A stretch of 64,000 nucleotides of DNA from Thalassospira lucentensis (GCF_011806425.1 NZ_JAATOV010000005.1:186001-250000), one strand, 5' to 3'; shown: positions 36,788-47,305, numbered from the stretch's first letter. The notes: generated by a model from the sequence alone, not told the origin. Numbers and translations: made by a program.

Positions 36788-38275
36788 ATGAGACAAAGGC
36801 TTAAACATCGTATTGCTGATATCGTGATATTCGGTGGGACCGGAGATTTGGCACTACGCAAACTTTTCCCCGCACTTTATGAAATGGAGCGAACCGGGCG
36901 TTTCGATGATGCGTCCCGTATCTTTGGCGCATCGCGCAGCGCGCATAGCGACGAAGAATTCCGGGCCAAGCTTGAAGAAGCGGGCAAAAAGTTTATCCCA
37001 AAAGGCGAATTTGACGCCGAAACGTGGGAAAAATTCGCCAAACGCATTTGCTATGTTCAGGTATCGGCTGGCGACGAAGCCGGGTTTAAAACCCTTTATG
37101 AAAAACTGTCCGATCAGCCAGATCGCGACCGGGTTTATTATTTCTCGACCAGTCCGTCCTTGTTTGCCGATATGGCCTTTAACCTGAAAAAGGTTGGCTT
37201 GGTGACGCCTAATTCGCGCGTTGTCCTTGAAAAGCCGCTGGGCCACGATCTTGATAGCTGCCGTGAAATCAACGGCCAGATCGGTGAAGTTTTTGCCGAA
37301 AACCAGATTTTCCGTATCGACCATTACCTTGGTAAGGAAACGGTGCAGAACTTGATGATTCTGCGCTTTGCCAATGCGATGTTTGAACCGCTTTGGAACA
37401 GTGGTCATATCGACCATGTCCAGATCACGGTTGGCGAGGAAGTCGGTGCCGAAGGCCGCTGGTCTTATTATGACGATGCCGGTGCGATGCGCGACATGGT
37501 GCAAAACCATATGTTGCAGCTTCTTTGCCTTGTTGCGATGGAACCGCCCTATGTCCTTGATCAGGACGCAGTGCGTGATGAAAAGGTTAAGGTGCTTAAG
37601 GCCCTTATGCCGATCAATGACAGCAACATCGATACATCCACCGTGCGCGGCCAATACCGTAAAGGGGCCGTTGGTGGCAAAGAAGTTCCGGGCTATCTGG
37701 AAGAAGAAGGCGCCAATGTCGACAGTACGACAGAAACCTTTGTGGCCATCCGCGCAGAGCTGAACAACTGGCGCTGGTCCGGGGTTCCGTTCTATTTGCG
37801 GACAGGCAAACGCTTGCCAAAACGCCATTCGGAAATTGTCATACAATTCCGCGATGTGCCCCATCAGATCTTCCCGCTGGCAAAATCCATGACCAATTAT
37901 CAGGCCAACCGGCTTGTTTTGCGTCTGCAGCCTGATGACGGCATTCACCTTATTCTCAATAACAAAAATCCGGGGCCGGGCTTGGTGCGCTTGCGTCCAA
38001 CGGCTTTGAACCTGTCCTTTGCTGAGGCATTTGGTGGCCGCAGCCCGGATGCGTATGAACGTCTTTTGCTGGATGCGATTGATGGCAATAACACGCTGTT
38101 TGTTCGTCGCGATGAACAAGACATCGCGTGGCAGTGGGTCGATGCCATCCAAGAAGCGTGGCAGAACAATCACATCACGCCAAAGGGCTATACATCAGGT
38201 ACCTGGGGGCCGTCGGCCGCCATTGCGTTGATTGAACGCGATGGACGTACCTGGAACGAAGAAGCCGGGTTCTAG
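36788..38275 (+). CDS. zwf: Glucose-6-phosphate 1-dehydrogenase
   Basis: 495 residues. Oxidises glucose-6-phosphate to 6-phosphogluconolactone with NADP+ (or NAD+). The nucleotide motif is GGTGDLALRKLFPALY near residue 16 and the active-site motif is RIDHYLGKE near 178. The start at 36788 was preferred over 36752 because the upstream ATG has no ribosome-binding site and the family starts here. It is the first gene of zwf-pgl-edd-glk-eda. Confidence 0.97.
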   Translation: MRQRLKHRIADIVIFGGTGDLALRKLFPALYEMERTGRFDDASRIFGASRSAHSDEEFRAKLEEAGKKFIPKGEFDAETWEKFAKRICYVQVSAGDEAGFKTLYEKLSDQPDRDRVYYFSTSPSLFADMAFNLKKVGLVTPNSRVVLEKPLGHDLDSCREINGQIGEVFAENQIFRIDHYLGKETVQNLMILRFANAMFEPLWNSGHIDHVQITVGEEVGAEGRWSYYDDAGAMRDMVQNHMLQLLCLVAMEPPYVLDQDAVRDEKVKVLKALMPINDSNIDTSTVRGQYRKGAVGGKEVPGYLEEEGANVDSTTETFVAIRAELNNWRWSGVPFYLRTGKRLPKRHSEIVIQFRDVPHQIFPLAKSMTNYQANRLVLRLQPDDGIHLILNNKNPGPGLVRLRPTALNLSFAEAFGGRSPDAYERLLLDAIDGNNTLFVRRDEQDIAWQWVDAIQEAWQNNHITPKGYTSGTWGPSAAIALIERDGRTWNEEAGF

Positions 38276-38350
38276 CATGGGCAAAGGCGCGTTGGATGGT
38301 CAACGCGCCTTGCTTTGCTTTTGCCAACACCCCAATTTCGGGATGAAGAA

Positions 38351-39070
38351 ATGACAAACGAACGCATTTTCCAAAGCGGCGAAGAAATGCTTGCGGCGAT
38401 GGTCAAGGAAACCATCGAACGGCTTGAATTTGCCATTGCAACCCGTGGCCATGCCAGCATTGCCGTCGCCGGTGGACGTTTCCCAAAACCCTTGTTCCAA
38501 AAACTGTCAACCGCGCGCCTTGATTGGTCAAAGGTCACCGTGACCCTTGGCGATGATCGCTGGGTGGGGCTTGATGATGATCAGTCCAATGAAAAACTGG
38601 TCCGTGATCATCTGTTTATCAACGAAGCCCAGCACGCCCGGTTTGTGTCCCTTAAAACCCCCGACAGCAGCCCGGAAGACGCGGTAAACACCGTCAGTGC
38701 GCGTTTGCGCACCGAACTTCATTGGCCGTTTGATATTGTTTTCTTGGGGATGGGTGATGATGGTCATACCGCATCACTTTTCCCATCCTCCGCCCCCGAA
38801 GCCCTGCGTAAAGGGCTTTATCCCGAACATGGCGAACTTGTTGTTGCTGCGCGCCCGACCGTTTCCCCGGTCCCGCGCATCAGCATGACATTGCCCGCCA
38901 TCCTCAACGCCCGGTACATTGGGATCCATATTACCGGACAATCCAAATGGTCGACCTTTGAGACCGCGAAAAACGGCACCAATATCGAAGAGATGCCGGT
39001 TCGCGCCATCTTGCAACAGACTGACGTTCCCGTCGATCTGTGGTGGAGCGCCGAGAACCCGAAAGGCTGA
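38351..39070 (+). CDS. pgl: 6-phosphogluconolactonase
   Basis: 239 residues of the DevB/NagB-like sugar isomerase fold. Hydrolyses 6-phosphogluconolactone from Zwf to 6-phosphogluconate. The signature [13 protein letters not shown] is present, with the catalytic His in it. The start at 38351 follows GATGAAG. Edd starts 6 bp after the stop. Confidence 0.95.
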   Translation: MTNERIFQSGEEMLAAMVKETIERLEFAIATRGHASIAVAGGRFPKPLFQKLSTARLDWSKVTVTLGDDRWVGLDDDQSNEKLVRDHLFINEAQHARFVSLKTPDSSPEDAVNTVSARLRTELHWPFDIVFLGMGDDGHTASLFPSSAPEALRKGLYPEHGELVVAARPTVSPVPRISMTLPAILNARYIGIHITGQSKWSTFETAKNGTNIEEMPVRAILQQTDVPVDLWWSAENPKG

Positions 39071-39075
39071 ACCCC

Positions 39076-40908
39076 ATGAAACGTGAAATAGATCAGATTA
39101 CCAAACGCATTATCGAGCGTTCCAAACCAACCCGCGAAGCCTACCTTGCCAAGATCGAGGCCGCCGCGTCCGATCGTCCGCATCGCGCCAGCTTGTCATG
39201 TGGCAACCTTGCCCATGCATCCGCAGGCTGTAGTGCCGCGGATAAGGAACGCATCAATGATGATGACGGTGCCAATCTTGGCATCGTGACGTCCTATAAC
39301 GACATGCTGTCGGCGCATCAGCCGCTTGGCGTCTATCCAGATCGCATCAAAAAGGCCGTTTACGAAGCAGGTGGTACCGCGCAGGTTGCCGGTGGCGTTC
39401 CGGCCATGTGTGATGGTGTGACCCAAGGCCGCCCAGGGATGGAACTTAGCCTCTTTTCACGCGACGTGATCGCGATGTCGACAGCGGTTTCCTTGTCCCA
39501 CGATGTGTTTGACGCCGCCCTTTATCTTGGCGTGTGTGACAAAATCGTACCGGGTCTTGTGATGGGGGCGTTGTCTTATGGCCATATCCCGGCGGTGTTT
39601 GTGCCCGCTGGCCCGATGCCATCAGGTCTTCCGAATGATGAAAAGGCCCGCGTGCGTCAGCTTTATGCGCAAGGCAAAGTTGGTCGTAAGGAACTGCTTG
39701 CAGCCGAAACCGCCTCTTATCACAGCCCAGGGACGTGCACATTCTATGGCACGGCAAACTCCAACCAGATGCTGATGGAAGTCATGGGCTTGCATCTTCC
39801 GGGGGCGGCATTTGTCAACCCGAACACCGATCTTCGCGATGCCCTGACCGACGAAGCCGCACGTCGCGCGCTTGCGATTACCAAGCTTGGCAATGACTAT
39901 CGCCCGATTGGTAAGGTTCTTGATGAAAAAGCCTTTGTGAACGGGATTGTCGGTCTGTTGGCAACCGGTGGGTCAACCAACCATACGCTGCATTTGCCCG
40001 CGATGGCGCGTGCGGCGGGGATTGAGCTTCGCTGGGATGACTTTGACGAATTGTCGCGTCTGGTGCCGCTTCTGTGCCGCGTTTATCCGAACGGTCAGGC
40101 CGATGTGAACCACTTCCATGCTGCTGGCGGTATGGGCTTTGTCATTTCCGATCTTCTGAAAAACGGCATTCTGCACCCGGATCTGGAAACCATCCACACC
40201 GGTGGCATGGCGGCCTATGGCACGGAGCCGTATCTTGACGAAGGCAAACTGGCATGGCGCGATGCGCCGTCAGACAGTCAGGACGAAGACATCCTGCGTC
40301 CGACCGAAAAGGCGTTTAGTGCCGATGGTGGTCTGCGCATGTTGTCTGGGAACCTTGGCCGTTCCGTGATCAAGGTTTCTGCCGTTAAGCCGGAAAACCG
40401 CGTGATCGAAGCACCCGCCGCCGTGTTCACATCGCAAGAACAAATGATGGAGGCGTTTAAAGACGGCAAACTTCATCGCGATGTGATTTGTGTTGTGCGT
40501 TTCCAAGGCCCCAAAGCCAATGGGATGCCTGAACTGCATAAACTCACACCGCCGCTCGGTGTGTTGCAGGACCTTGGCTATAAGGTTGCCCTTGTCACCG
40601 ATGGTCGTATGTCTGGTGCATCGGGCAAGGTTCCAGCCGCCATTCACGTGACCCCAGAAGGCATGATGAACGGACCGATTGCCAAAGTTAACGATGGTGA
40701 CATCATCCGTCTTGATGCCGAAACCGGTGAATTGATCCTCAATGTGACCGAGGAAGAATTGGCCAAGCGTGACTTTGCGACCTTTGACGACAAGGCATCC
40801 CATCAGGATGGCTTTGGCCGTGAATTGTTTGGTGTCTTCCGCAACAATGTTGGGTTGGCGGAATATGGTGCCAGCGCCGTCCTTCCGGGGGAGGCTGAAG
40901 TCGCGTAA
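39076..40908 (+). CDS. edd: 6-phosphogluconate dehydratase
   Basis: 610 residues of the IlvD/Edd family. Dehydrates 6-phosphogluconate to KDPG, using a 4Fe-4S cluster. The segment [20 protein letters not shown] and the later [12 protein letters not shown] and [14 protein letters not shown] stretches are diagnostic. A GAAAGG ribosome-binding site lies at the end of pgl. Its stop overlaps the glucokinase start (TAATG). Confidence 0.97.
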   Translation: MKREIDQITKRIIERSKPTREAYLAKIEAAASDRPHRASLSCGNLAHASAGCSAADKERINDDDGANLGIVTSYNDMLSAHQPLGVYPDRIKKAVYEAGGTAQVAGGVPAMCDGVTQGRPGMELSLFSRDVIAMSTAVSLSHDVFDAALYLGVCDKIVPGLVMGALSYGHIPAVFVPAGPMPSGLPNDEKARVRQLYAQGKVGRKELLAAETASYHSPGTCTFYGTANSNQMLMEVMGLHLPGAAFVNPNTDLRDALTDEAARRALAITKLGNDYRPIGKVLDEKAFVNGIVGLLATGGSTNHTLHLPAMARAAGIELRWDDFDELSRLVPLLCRVYPNGQADVNHFHAAGGMGFVISDLLKNGILHPDLETIHTGGMAAYGTEPYLDEGKLAWRDAPSDSQDEDILRPTEKAFSADGGLRMLSGNLGRSVIKVSAVKPENRVIEAPAAVFTSQEQMMEAFKDGKLHRDVICVVRFQGPKANGMPELHKLTPPLGVLQDLGYKVALVTDGRMSGASGKVPAAIHVTPEGMMNGPIAKVNDGDIIRLDAETGELILNVTEEELAKRDFATFDDKASHQDGFGRELFGVFRNNVGLAEYGASAVLPGEAEVA

Positions 40909-41846
40909 TGCAGCTTGTCGGTGATATTGGCGGGACCAATGCCCGCTTTGCCTGGCTTGATGATGCGGGGAATCCCCATACGCCAATGACATTGCCGGTG
41001 CGTGACTATGCCACCATCGGCGATGCCATGCGCGATTTCATGGTCAAAACCGATTGTTCGGATTTGCGTGAATTCGCCGTGGCGGTGGCGTGCCCGGCCA
41101 TGGCAGATGAAATCAAATTCACCAACAATCCGTGGGTGTTTTCCAAGGATGCACTTAAGGCCGAATTCAATCTGGATCGCCTTGTGGTGGTCAATGATTT
41201 TACCGGCCTTGCCATGTCGGTTCCCTATCTGGGCGGCGAAGACCTGATTACGCTGTTTGACGGTCCGGGCCGTCCCGGTTTGCCCTTGGCGGTGATCGGG
41301 GCAGGGACCGGGCTTGGTGTTTCGGGATTGTTGCCCCACGAAGGGCACTGGTTGCCGATCCAAGGCGAAGGCGGGCATGTGACCTTGCCCGCAGTGGACG
41401 CGCTTGATTTTGAAATCGTCAAATTCCTGACGGCGGAATTGGGCCGGGTGTCGGCGGAACGCATTTTGTCGGGTATGGGGATTGAGAACCTGTACCGCGC
41501 CCTTGCTGCCATTGATGGTCTTGATGTGGCACCCAAAACCGCTGCTGAGGTCGTTGATGGCGCCCTGCAAAGCCATGATCCGCTGTGCCTTAAGGTGCTT
41601 GATCGGTTCTGCCTGTTTATGGGCGGGGTTGCAGGTGACCTTGTGCTGACCCTTGGCGCGTTTGACGGGGTGTTTATTGGCGGGGGCATTGGTCCACGGA
41701 TTGCCGATTACATGAAACAAAGCGGCCTGAAAGAGCGGATGATCGCCAAGGGCCGTTTCCATGATTTAATGAATGATGTGCCGGTGCGCCTGATGACGGC
41801 GAAATACCCGGCCCTGATCGGTTGTGCCAAAATTCTAACGGCCTAA
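40908..41846 (+). CDS. glk: Glucokinase
   Basis: 312 residues. Phosphorylates glucose with ATP. The N-terminal phosphate site is GDIGGTNARFA, GAGTGLG is in the middle and GGGIGPRI is near the end, as in the E. coli Glk type. Its ATG shares a base with the edd stop, so the two are translationally coupled. Its presence shows that free cytosolic glucose is the input to this operon. Confidence 0.95.
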   Translation: MQLVGDIGGTNARFAWLDDAGNPHTPMTLPVRDYATIGDAMRDFMVKTDCSDLREFAVAVACPAMADEIKFTNNPWVFSKDALKAEFNLDRLVVVNDFTGLAMSVPYLGGEDLITLFDGPGRPGLPLAVIGAGTGLGVSGLLPHEGHWLPIQGEGGHVTLPAVDALDFEIVKFLTAELGRVSAERILSGMGIENLYRALAAIDGLDVAPKTAAEVVDGALQSHDPLCLKVLDRFCLFMGGVAGDLVLTLGAFDGVFIGGGIGPRIADYMKQSGLKERMIAKGRFHDLMNDVPVRLMTAKYPALIGCAKILTA

Positions 41847-41869
41847 CCGGCAAACAAAAGGAAGTTTTT

Positions 41870-42511
41870 ATGAGCCTTTCATCACGCGAAATTCTGTCCA
41901 AAGCCCCGGTTGTTCCGGTTTTGGTGATCGAAGATGCCAATGATGCTGTGCCGCTGGCCAAGGCGCTGGTTGCTGGTGGATTGCCAGTGCTTGAAATCAC
42001 GCTGCGCAGTGCGGCGGCCGAAGAAAGCATCAAACGCATCATCGCCGAAGTCCCCGATGCAATCACGGGCGCCGGTACGGTGATCAATGCCAAGCAGATG
42101 GAACGCATGGCTGAGATTGGCTGTGCCTTTGCCGTTTCCCCGGGCCATACCGATGGTTTGTTAAAGGCAGCCAAGGATACGGGGGTTCCGTTGTTGCCCG
42201 GTGCGGGGACGCCGTCGGAAATCATGAACCTGATTGATCATGGCTATGACATTTTGAAATTCTTCCCGGCTGAACAGCAGGGTGGGGTGTCGATGCTTAA
42301 AGCCCTTTCGGGGCCGCTGCCCGATGTCAGCTTCTGCCCGACAGGTGGTGTTTCATTGAATAATCTGGCCGATTATTTGAAATTACCGAATATTATCACC
42401 GTCGGCGGTTCGTGGGTTGCCCCCAAGGATGCGGTCAAGGCCGGTGATTGGGACACGATTACCAAGCTGGCACAGGAAGCAACCGACAAGGTCAAAGCCC
42501 TTCGCGGGTAA
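41870..42511 (+). CDS. eda: KDPG aldolase
   Basis: 213 residues, the same length as E. coli Eda. Cleaves KDPG to pyruvate and glyceraldehyde-3-phosphate. The Schiff-base Lys is in DILKFFPAE, the Glu in EITLRS, and GAGTVI and GGVSLNN complete the barrel. The start at 41870 follows AAAGGAAG. It is the last gene of the operon, and a strong terminator follows. Confidence 0.96.
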   Translation: MSLSSREILSKAPVVPVLVIEDANDAVPLAKALVAGGLPVLEITLRSAAAEESIKRIIAEVPDAITGAGTVINAKQMERMAEIGCAFAVSPGHTDGLLKAAKDTGVPLLPGAGTPSEIMNLIDHGYDILKFFPAEQQGGVSMLKALSGPLPDVSFCPTGGVSLNNLADYLKLPNIITVGGSWVAPKDAVKAGDWDTITKLAQEATDKVKALRG

Positions 42512-42535
42512 GTTTTCGCCAATTGTATGACAAAT

Positions 42536-42564
42536 AAAAAGGGCCCCGCGAGGGGCCCTTTTTT
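42536..42564 (+). terminator. Bidirectional terminator after eda
   Basis: Stem GGGCCCC (42541-42547) with GGGGCCC (42552-42558) and loop GCGA, flanked by five A and six T. It also serves the convergent dehydrogenase operon. Confidence 0.85.
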
Positions 42565-42597
42565 CGTGTGTGTTTAATACGGAATGACCCGAAGGGA

Positions 42598-43929
42598 TTA
42601 GTGGGTCTTTGCGCGGATTGCTGCAACCTGGTCGGCGGTAACAGCCGGGGCATCATTGGACCAGCCTTGGCGGACAAAGGTTGCCAGTTCAGCAACTTCT
42701 TCGTCAGACAGGCGATGACCAAAGTCCGGCATTGCCAAACGGGCCGGGCGCTTTTCGGTTGATGGCAGAACGGCACCATTGAGGATCACATCAATCAAAC
42801 CGTTTGGTGTGTCCGCGGTGACGAGGCTGTTGCCATCAATTTCCGGGAAGACGCCATCTGCACCCTTACCGTTCACAAAGTGACAGGCGTTGCAGTTATC
42901 AAGATACAGACGCGGGCCAAGCGGCATGGACGGATCGGCCGATGCCAGAAGCTTGGTGGTCTCATCCTGGGCTGCGTTGGCATCCTCGTCTTTGTCATTG
43001 GCAACGGCAACGGTGTCGCTTGGCGATTTACCATTGATGTGACGCAGATAGGTGACCATCGCAGTCATGTCTTCGTCGGTGGCATACTGCAGGGAATCTC
43101 CAACAACCTGGGACATTTCACCCGCAACAGCATTGTGGCTGTTACGACCGGTGGTCAGGTAATCGTGAAGATCCTGTTCGCTCCATTTTGCGGGTGCTGA
43201 ATTTTCACCGTGCAAACTTGGTGCGAGCCAGCCATCAATCACACCACCAGCAAGATAGTTGCTGTCGTCAGCGTTGATGCCGTCCTGTGCCATGATGGCA
43301 TTACGCGGGCTGTGACATGCTGCGCAGTGGCCAAGGGAATCGACCAGATACGCACCACGGTTGAGAACCGCATCGTCATAGAAATCTTCGTGACCGGCAT
43401 CGCCAAGGGCGAACCAGTTCCAAAGACGCAGACCCCAACGCTGATTGAATGGGAAGGCCAGGTCCGTTTCCGGTGCTTTTTTGGCAACCGGTTTTACCTC
43501 GTTCATGAAGAAATCATACAAGGCGCGGACATCTTCCTCAGACATCTTGCGATAGTTTTCGTACGGCATGGCCGGATACACATGGGTGCCATCCGGTTCA
43601 ACCCCGTCATAAAGGGCTGCACGGAAATCATCCAAGCTGTAATTGCCAATCCCGTTTTCCGGGTCCGGGGTGATGTTGGTCGACCAGATGGTGCCAAGCG
43701 GGCTTTCGATCGGGCGACCGCCAGCAAACGGTTCGCCGCCATCCGCCGTGTGGCAGGCTTTACAGTCGGCCATACGCATCACGTATTTGCCATGCCCCTC
43801 GGGGACTTTGTAGTAGGCAGGAAGTTCGGTCAGCGGTTCTGTGCGAGAAAACGGCATGAAAATGATCGCGCCGATTGCAACCGCCCCCAGAACAGCCAAG
43901 GCAGCAACGATTTTGATAAGTTTTTTCAT
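42598..43929 (-). CDS. Tri-haem cytochrome c subunit of a membrane sugar dehydrogenase
   Basis: 443 residues with an N-terminal hydrophobic signal/anchor (about 8-28). Three c-type haem sites are CKACH, CAACH and CNACH. This is the cytochrome subunit arrangement of gluconate 2-dehydrogenase and other GMC-flavoprotein dehydrogenases, which pass electrons to ubiquinone. It follows the flavoprotein gene by 15 bp. Confidence 0.9.
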   Translation of the reverse strand: MKKLIKIVAALAVLGAVAIGAIIFMPFSRTEPLTELPAYYKVPEGHGKYVMRMADCKACHTADGGEPFAGGRPIESPLGTIWSTNITPDPENGIGNYSLDDFRAALYDGVEPDGTHVYPAMPYENYRKMSEEDVRALYDFFMNEVKPVAKKAPETDLAFPFNQRWGLRLWNWFALGDAGHEDFYDDAVLNRGAYLVDSLGHCAACHSPRNAIMAQDGINADDSNYLAGGVIDGWLAPSLHGENSAPAKWSEQDLHDYLTTGRNSHNAVAGEMSQVVGDSLQYATDEDMTAMVTYLRHINGKSPSDTVAVANDKDEDANAAQDETTKLLASADPSMPLGPRLYLDNCNACHFVNGKGADGVFPEIDGNSLVTADTPNGLIDVILNGAVLPSTEKRPARLAMPDFGHRLSDEEVAELATFVRQGWSNDAPAVTADQVAAIRAKTH

Positions 43930-43944
43930 AATGTTGCCCCCACC

Positions 43945-45711
43945 TTATGCCAATGGCCGCGGATTAGGCAGGTAATCCTTACGGATTGCATCTACTGCCC
44001 AATAAGCCAAGGCACCAACGGTGCCGGTCGGGTTGTACTGGATGTTCTGCGGGAATGCGCTTGCACCCAAGACAAACACATTGTGAACGTCCCAGCTTTG
44101 CTGGAATTTGTTCACGGCAGAGCTTTGGGGATCGGTGCCCATGATCGCGCCGCCGACATTGTGCGTCGTCTGGTAAGGACGAACGTCATACATCGCACCT
44201 TCGGATTTGAAGGAAGACTGCATGATATCGGGGTTCATGCTTTCGGCGAGCGGTTCGATTTTCGATTTCATGAACTGGGTCATCCGAATATCGTTCGGTT
44301 TCCAGTTAAAGGTCATGCGCATCAACGGGCGGCCATGCTGATCCTTGTAAGTCGGGTCAAGGTCAAGATGGTTGCTGTGATAGGACATGTTAGAACCGTG
44401 CGAGCCAATCGCCATGGAATGACCGTACCAATCTTTGATGCCTTCTTTCCAACCTGCACCCCATTTCGGAGTGTCCGCCGGAAGACGCATGGAACGGATC
44501 GGCTGACCATTAAAGGTGCCCGAGCTGATGTAGCTGCCGCCGATAAAGCCTTCTTTGCCGAAATCAATCTGGTTGATGGCAAAGTCATCAATCACATGAC
44601 CGTTCGAGCCGTTGCCGACAAACGGGTTAAAATCGACGTCTTTAAAGAACAGCGCGGTGCCGCCATTGGTCTGGTAGGCATAGTTTTTACCAACCACACC
44701 TTCGCCGGTTGCCGCGTTGTAAGCTTGCCCGATCCCCGAAAGCAGCATCAGGTGCACATTGTGCAACTGGTAAGCGGCCAAAATCACCAGATCAGCAGGC
44801 TGATAGACTTCTTCGCCATTGGCATCGATATAGGTGACACCCTTGGCGGTTTTGCCATCTGCAGCCAGTTCGACCTTCAGGACTTCGGCATTGGTGCGGT
44901 ATTCGAAGTTCTCTTTGCGCTTCAAGGCATCAAGGATGCAGGTCTGCGGCGAGGATTTCGAATAGTTCAAGCAGCCAAAGCGTTCGCAGAAACCACAGAA
45001 GTTACACGGGCCAAGCTGCATACCATACGGGTTGGTATAAGAGGTCGAGGCCACAGCCGACGGACGGTGGTATGGGTGATACCCCATTTTCCGTGCAGCA
45101 TCGGCAAACATGTTGGAATCAACAGTCTGATCGAGTGGCGGCATCGGGAATTCATCGGAACGCGGTGCTTCAAACGGGTTGCCGCCTTCGCGGATTTCAC
45201 CGTTCAGGTTGCCTGCATAGCCCGAAATACCAGCGACTTTTTCAAAGCGATCAAAATAGGGTTCGAGCTCTTTATAGCTGATGCCCCAATCCTGAATTGC
45301 CATGTCATCGGAAATGAGGTCCTTGCCGAAGTTCTTTTCGACATAGGATTTCAGTTCGAATTCTTCCTGCATCGGACGGAAGGTATGACCGTTCCAGTGC
45401 ATACCGGCACCCCCAACACCATCACCAGGCAAGAACGAGCCAAGATGACGATACGGAAGGGCGGTTTCGGATTCTGAACGACGGATGGTGACGGTTGATT
45501 TGCGCGGCTTTTGCATGAAGCCATAGCGCACACCGTATTTCAATTCGTCGGCAACTTGCGGGTATTGGAAATCAGGAACAGTATCCCGGTCGCCGCCGCG
45601 TTCCAGGGCAAGAACATCAAGCCCTTCGTTGCACAGTTCCATGCCCATAATTGACCCGGTCCAACCGAGGCCAACAATGACAACGTCGCGTTTCTTTTCT
45701 TGTCTTGCCAT
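43945..45711 (-). CDS. GMC-family flavoprotein, large subunit of a gluconate/sugar dehydrogenase
   Basis: 588 residues. The FAD motif is VIVGLGWTGSIMGMELCNEG near the N-terminus, with GVGGAGMHWNGH, several Cys in the middle (CNFCGFCERFGC, a possible Fe-S or structural site), and the C-terminal TGTVGALAY. It is membrane-associated and would oxidise gluconate or a related sugar at the periplasmic face. It has no signal peptide of its own and probably rides out with the Tat-exported third subunit, whose gene precedes it. Confidence 0.88.
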   Translation of the reverse strand: MARQEKKRDVVIVGLGWTGSIMGMELCNEGLDVLALERGGDRDTVPDFQYPQVADELKYGVRYGFMQKPRKSTVTIRRSESETALPYRHLGSFLPGDGVGGAGMHWNGHTFRPMQEEFELKSYVEKNFGKDLISDDMAIQDWGISYKELEPYFDRFEKVAGISGYAGNLNGEIREGGNPFEAPRSDEFPMPPLDQTVDSNMFADAARKMGYHPYHRPSAVASTSYTNPYGMQLGPCNFCGFCERFGCLNYSKSSPQTCILDALKRKENFEYRTNAEVLKVELAADGKTAKGVTYIDANGEEVYQPADLVILAAYQLHNVHLMLLSGIGQAYNAATGEGVVGKNYAYQTNGGTALFFKDVDFNPFVGNGSNGHVIDDFAINQIDFGKEGFIGGSYISSGTFNGQPIRSMRLPADTPKWGAGWKEGIKDWYGHSMAIGSHGSNMSYHSNHLDLDPTYKDQHGRPLMRMTFNWKPNDIRMTQFMKSKIEPLAESMNPDIMQSSFKSEGAMYDVRPYQTTHNVGGAIMGTDPQSSAVNKFQQSWDVHNVFVLGASAFPQNIQYNPTGTVGALAYWAVDAIRKDYLPNPRPLA

Positions 45712-45713
45712 GA

Positions 45714-46412
45714 TTAGCCTCTTTTCCCGGAAATATCGACAGGTCCCAACGGATAGGGTTTTTCAACGCCAACCCATTCGCGGAAACTCGCACGTGCGCC
45801 AGGGAAACCAATGTATTTCCAAGCAACCATGTCGTGGTTGCCGCCATACATCGGATCGGCGAAATAGCCTTCTTTGGTGTTCTGCAAAAGCAGGCTAAAG
45901 AAGTTGGCACCTTTGGTCGATTCCAGCTTGATCTCGCCTTTTTCAAGGGCGGTCAAAACGCTGTCCTTGGTGGCTTTATCAAGTTCGGCAAAGATCGAAC
46001 CATGTTTGTCGTTACACCAAGCGTTCAGCTCGGCGATGGCAGCACGGTATACTTCGGCCGGGGTCAGCGGTGACTGATAGCCAAGCTGTGCCGGCGCGTT
46101 CGGATCGTGCGGGCCTTCCATGTACCAATCGGCAGCGTGGCCAAACGGACCAGCCATCTGACCATCGATAAAGACCGGGACGCGGGCATCCAATGCACCC
46201 GGGCCTTCGCCGTCTGCGGGGATCAGACGGTCGGTCGCAGCCATGATGAATTTCCATTCATCGGCTGTGAAAAATTCTGGTGTGAATTCGCTAAGCGCAG
46301 GCGTTGCTGTTTTGGCAAATGCGCCAGAAGCATAGCCTGCTGACAGCATTGTTCCTGCTGCCCCGGCTTGCAGGAACCTGCGCCGGTTTAGCTTGAAATT
46401 TGCATCACTCAT
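45714..46412 (-). CDS. Gluconate 2-dehydrogenase subunit 3 family, Tat exported
   Basis: 232 residues with a twin-arginine signal (LNRRRFLQAGAAG). The mature part matches the small gamma subunit of gluconate 2-dehydrogenase. It is the first gene of the three-gene operon and probably carries the flavoprotein across the membrane. The start at 46412 has GAGAG upstream. The stop is 2 bp from the next start. Confidence 0.87.
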   Translation of the reverse strand: MSDANFKLNRRRFLQAGAAGTMLSAGYASGAFAKTATPALSEFTPEFFTADEWKFIMAATDRLIPADGEGPGALDARVPVFIDGQMAGPFGHAADWYMEGPHDPNAPAQLGYQSPLTPAEVYRAAIAELNAWCNDKHGSIFAELDKATKDSVLTALEKGEIKLESTKGANFFSLLLQNTKEGYFADPMYGGNHDMVAWKYIGFPGARASFREWVGVEKPYPLGPVDISGKRG

Positions 46413-46833
46413 GAGGGGCTCTCTACTTTTTTTTTCATGGACGAAAAGGTTTCCCGATGCGCGGTGCACGGGCCTTCTGCGAGGATGTCCTTATCAGTCT
46501 GGGTATTTTTAACGCTTTTTGGTGTAATATAGTCAAGATACGCGCCGCCGACCTTTAGGTGGCATCTATTGTTTTAGAACAGGTTTTTGCAGCGCGATGT
46601 GGCGTGAAAACATTAAGTTTCTCAATGAACATAAGTTATTTCTTATTTTCGCGGCGTGTGCGGAAAAATATTGATGATTTTAAATTTAAAAAACCTATCG
46701 GTTGATTGAATCCGTCTATTGATGTCTTTGGTGGGGAATTTTGGAAGTGTTTTTATTTTAATGACGCCGAGTCATTTTTATTAATCCACTCCGTTCAGGG
46801 TGTCGGCGGATAAGAAACTTCCCCGCACACACA
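46413..46833. other. A/T-rich promoter region of the sugar dehydrogenase operon
   Basis: 420 bp, markedly A/T-rich (for example TTTTAAATTTAAAAAACC near 46680). No gene or strong fold was seen. It presumably holds the dehydrogenase promoter and control sites. Confidence 0.4.
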
Positions 46834-46862
46834 AAAAGAGGCCCAAAGCGGGCCTCTTTTCA
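46834..46862 (-). terminator. Terminator of the first DUF1127 gene
   Basis: An 11-bp perfect stem (AAAAGAGGCCC 46834-46844 with GGGCCTCTTTT 46850-46860), with a T run on both strands. On the minus strand it follows the DUF1127 stop by 40 bp. Confidence 0.8.
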
Positions 46863-46897
46863 TTTTAGGTCGGACGCGTTTGGCGACCTTAAGCGCT

Positions 46898-47155
46898 TTA
46901 ATTATGGTGCTTGGCAGGAAGCTCGTTCGAGATCCGGTCGATATACCAAGTCGTGCCATTGAATTTACGCTGCAGGCCGATATCGGCCAGTTCGGCGTGG
47001 CTAAGGTTGCTCATAATGTCGCGGTGGTTTTTGCGCTTACGGGCATTTTCAAAATATGCCGCAAGGTGGCTCACCAATGTACCAAAGGGCATACGGTTGG
47101 TGAACGGGTCGGTTGCGGCGTTGAATTGTCCGTTTCCAGTAATCTGATGTGCCAT
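46898..47155 (-). CDS. DUF1127 protein, copy 1
   Basis: 85 residues. The C-terminal half has the DUF1127 pattern, HRDIMSNLSHAELADIGLQR, preceded by a helix with FENARKRKNH. Members are small, basic proteins. In other alphaproteobacteria some bind RNA and influence phosphate or stress responses. AGGAGG precedes the ATG at 47155 by 6 bp; upstream in-frame ATGs lack it. It is divergent from a LysR gene with an inverted repeat between. Confidence 0.85.
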   Translation of the reverse strand: MAHQITGNGQFNAATDPFTNRMPFGTLVSHLAAYFENARKRKNHRDIMSNLSHAELADIGLQRKFNGTTWYIDRISNELPAKHHN

Positions 47156-47211
47156 GGTGACCTCCTGATGCCCCAAGGTGAATTGAACTGTTTGATGGGC
47201 GGACAATGTCA

Positions 47212-47265
47212 TATGCAAAATAAAACAGGAACTAGTTTGTTTTGCATAGTTGGTGTGCAAAAATG
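47212..47265. promoter_or_regulatory. Inverted repeat and TGTGCAAAA element between DUF1127 and LysR copy 1
   Basis: TATGCAAAA (47212-47220) and TTTTGCATA (47240-47248) form a 9-bp inverted repeat with 19 bp between. TGTGCAAAAATG follows at 47254-47265. The size and place suit a LysR-type operator controlling both divergent genes. Confidence 0.55.
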
Positions 47266-47305
47266 ATCGGACGAAAACGACAGAAAACCGGATGAAAGCG
47301 CGGGT

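Noticed and set aside
36854..38173. A 439-codon minus-strand open frame
   Set aside because: It is antisense to zwf and has no recognisable product.
43210..45477. A 755-codon plus-strand open frame
   Set aside because: It is exactly antisense to the cytochrome and GMC dehydrogenase genes. Its translation has no domain and is rich in His/Arg/Phe as expected from reading GC-rich codons backwards.
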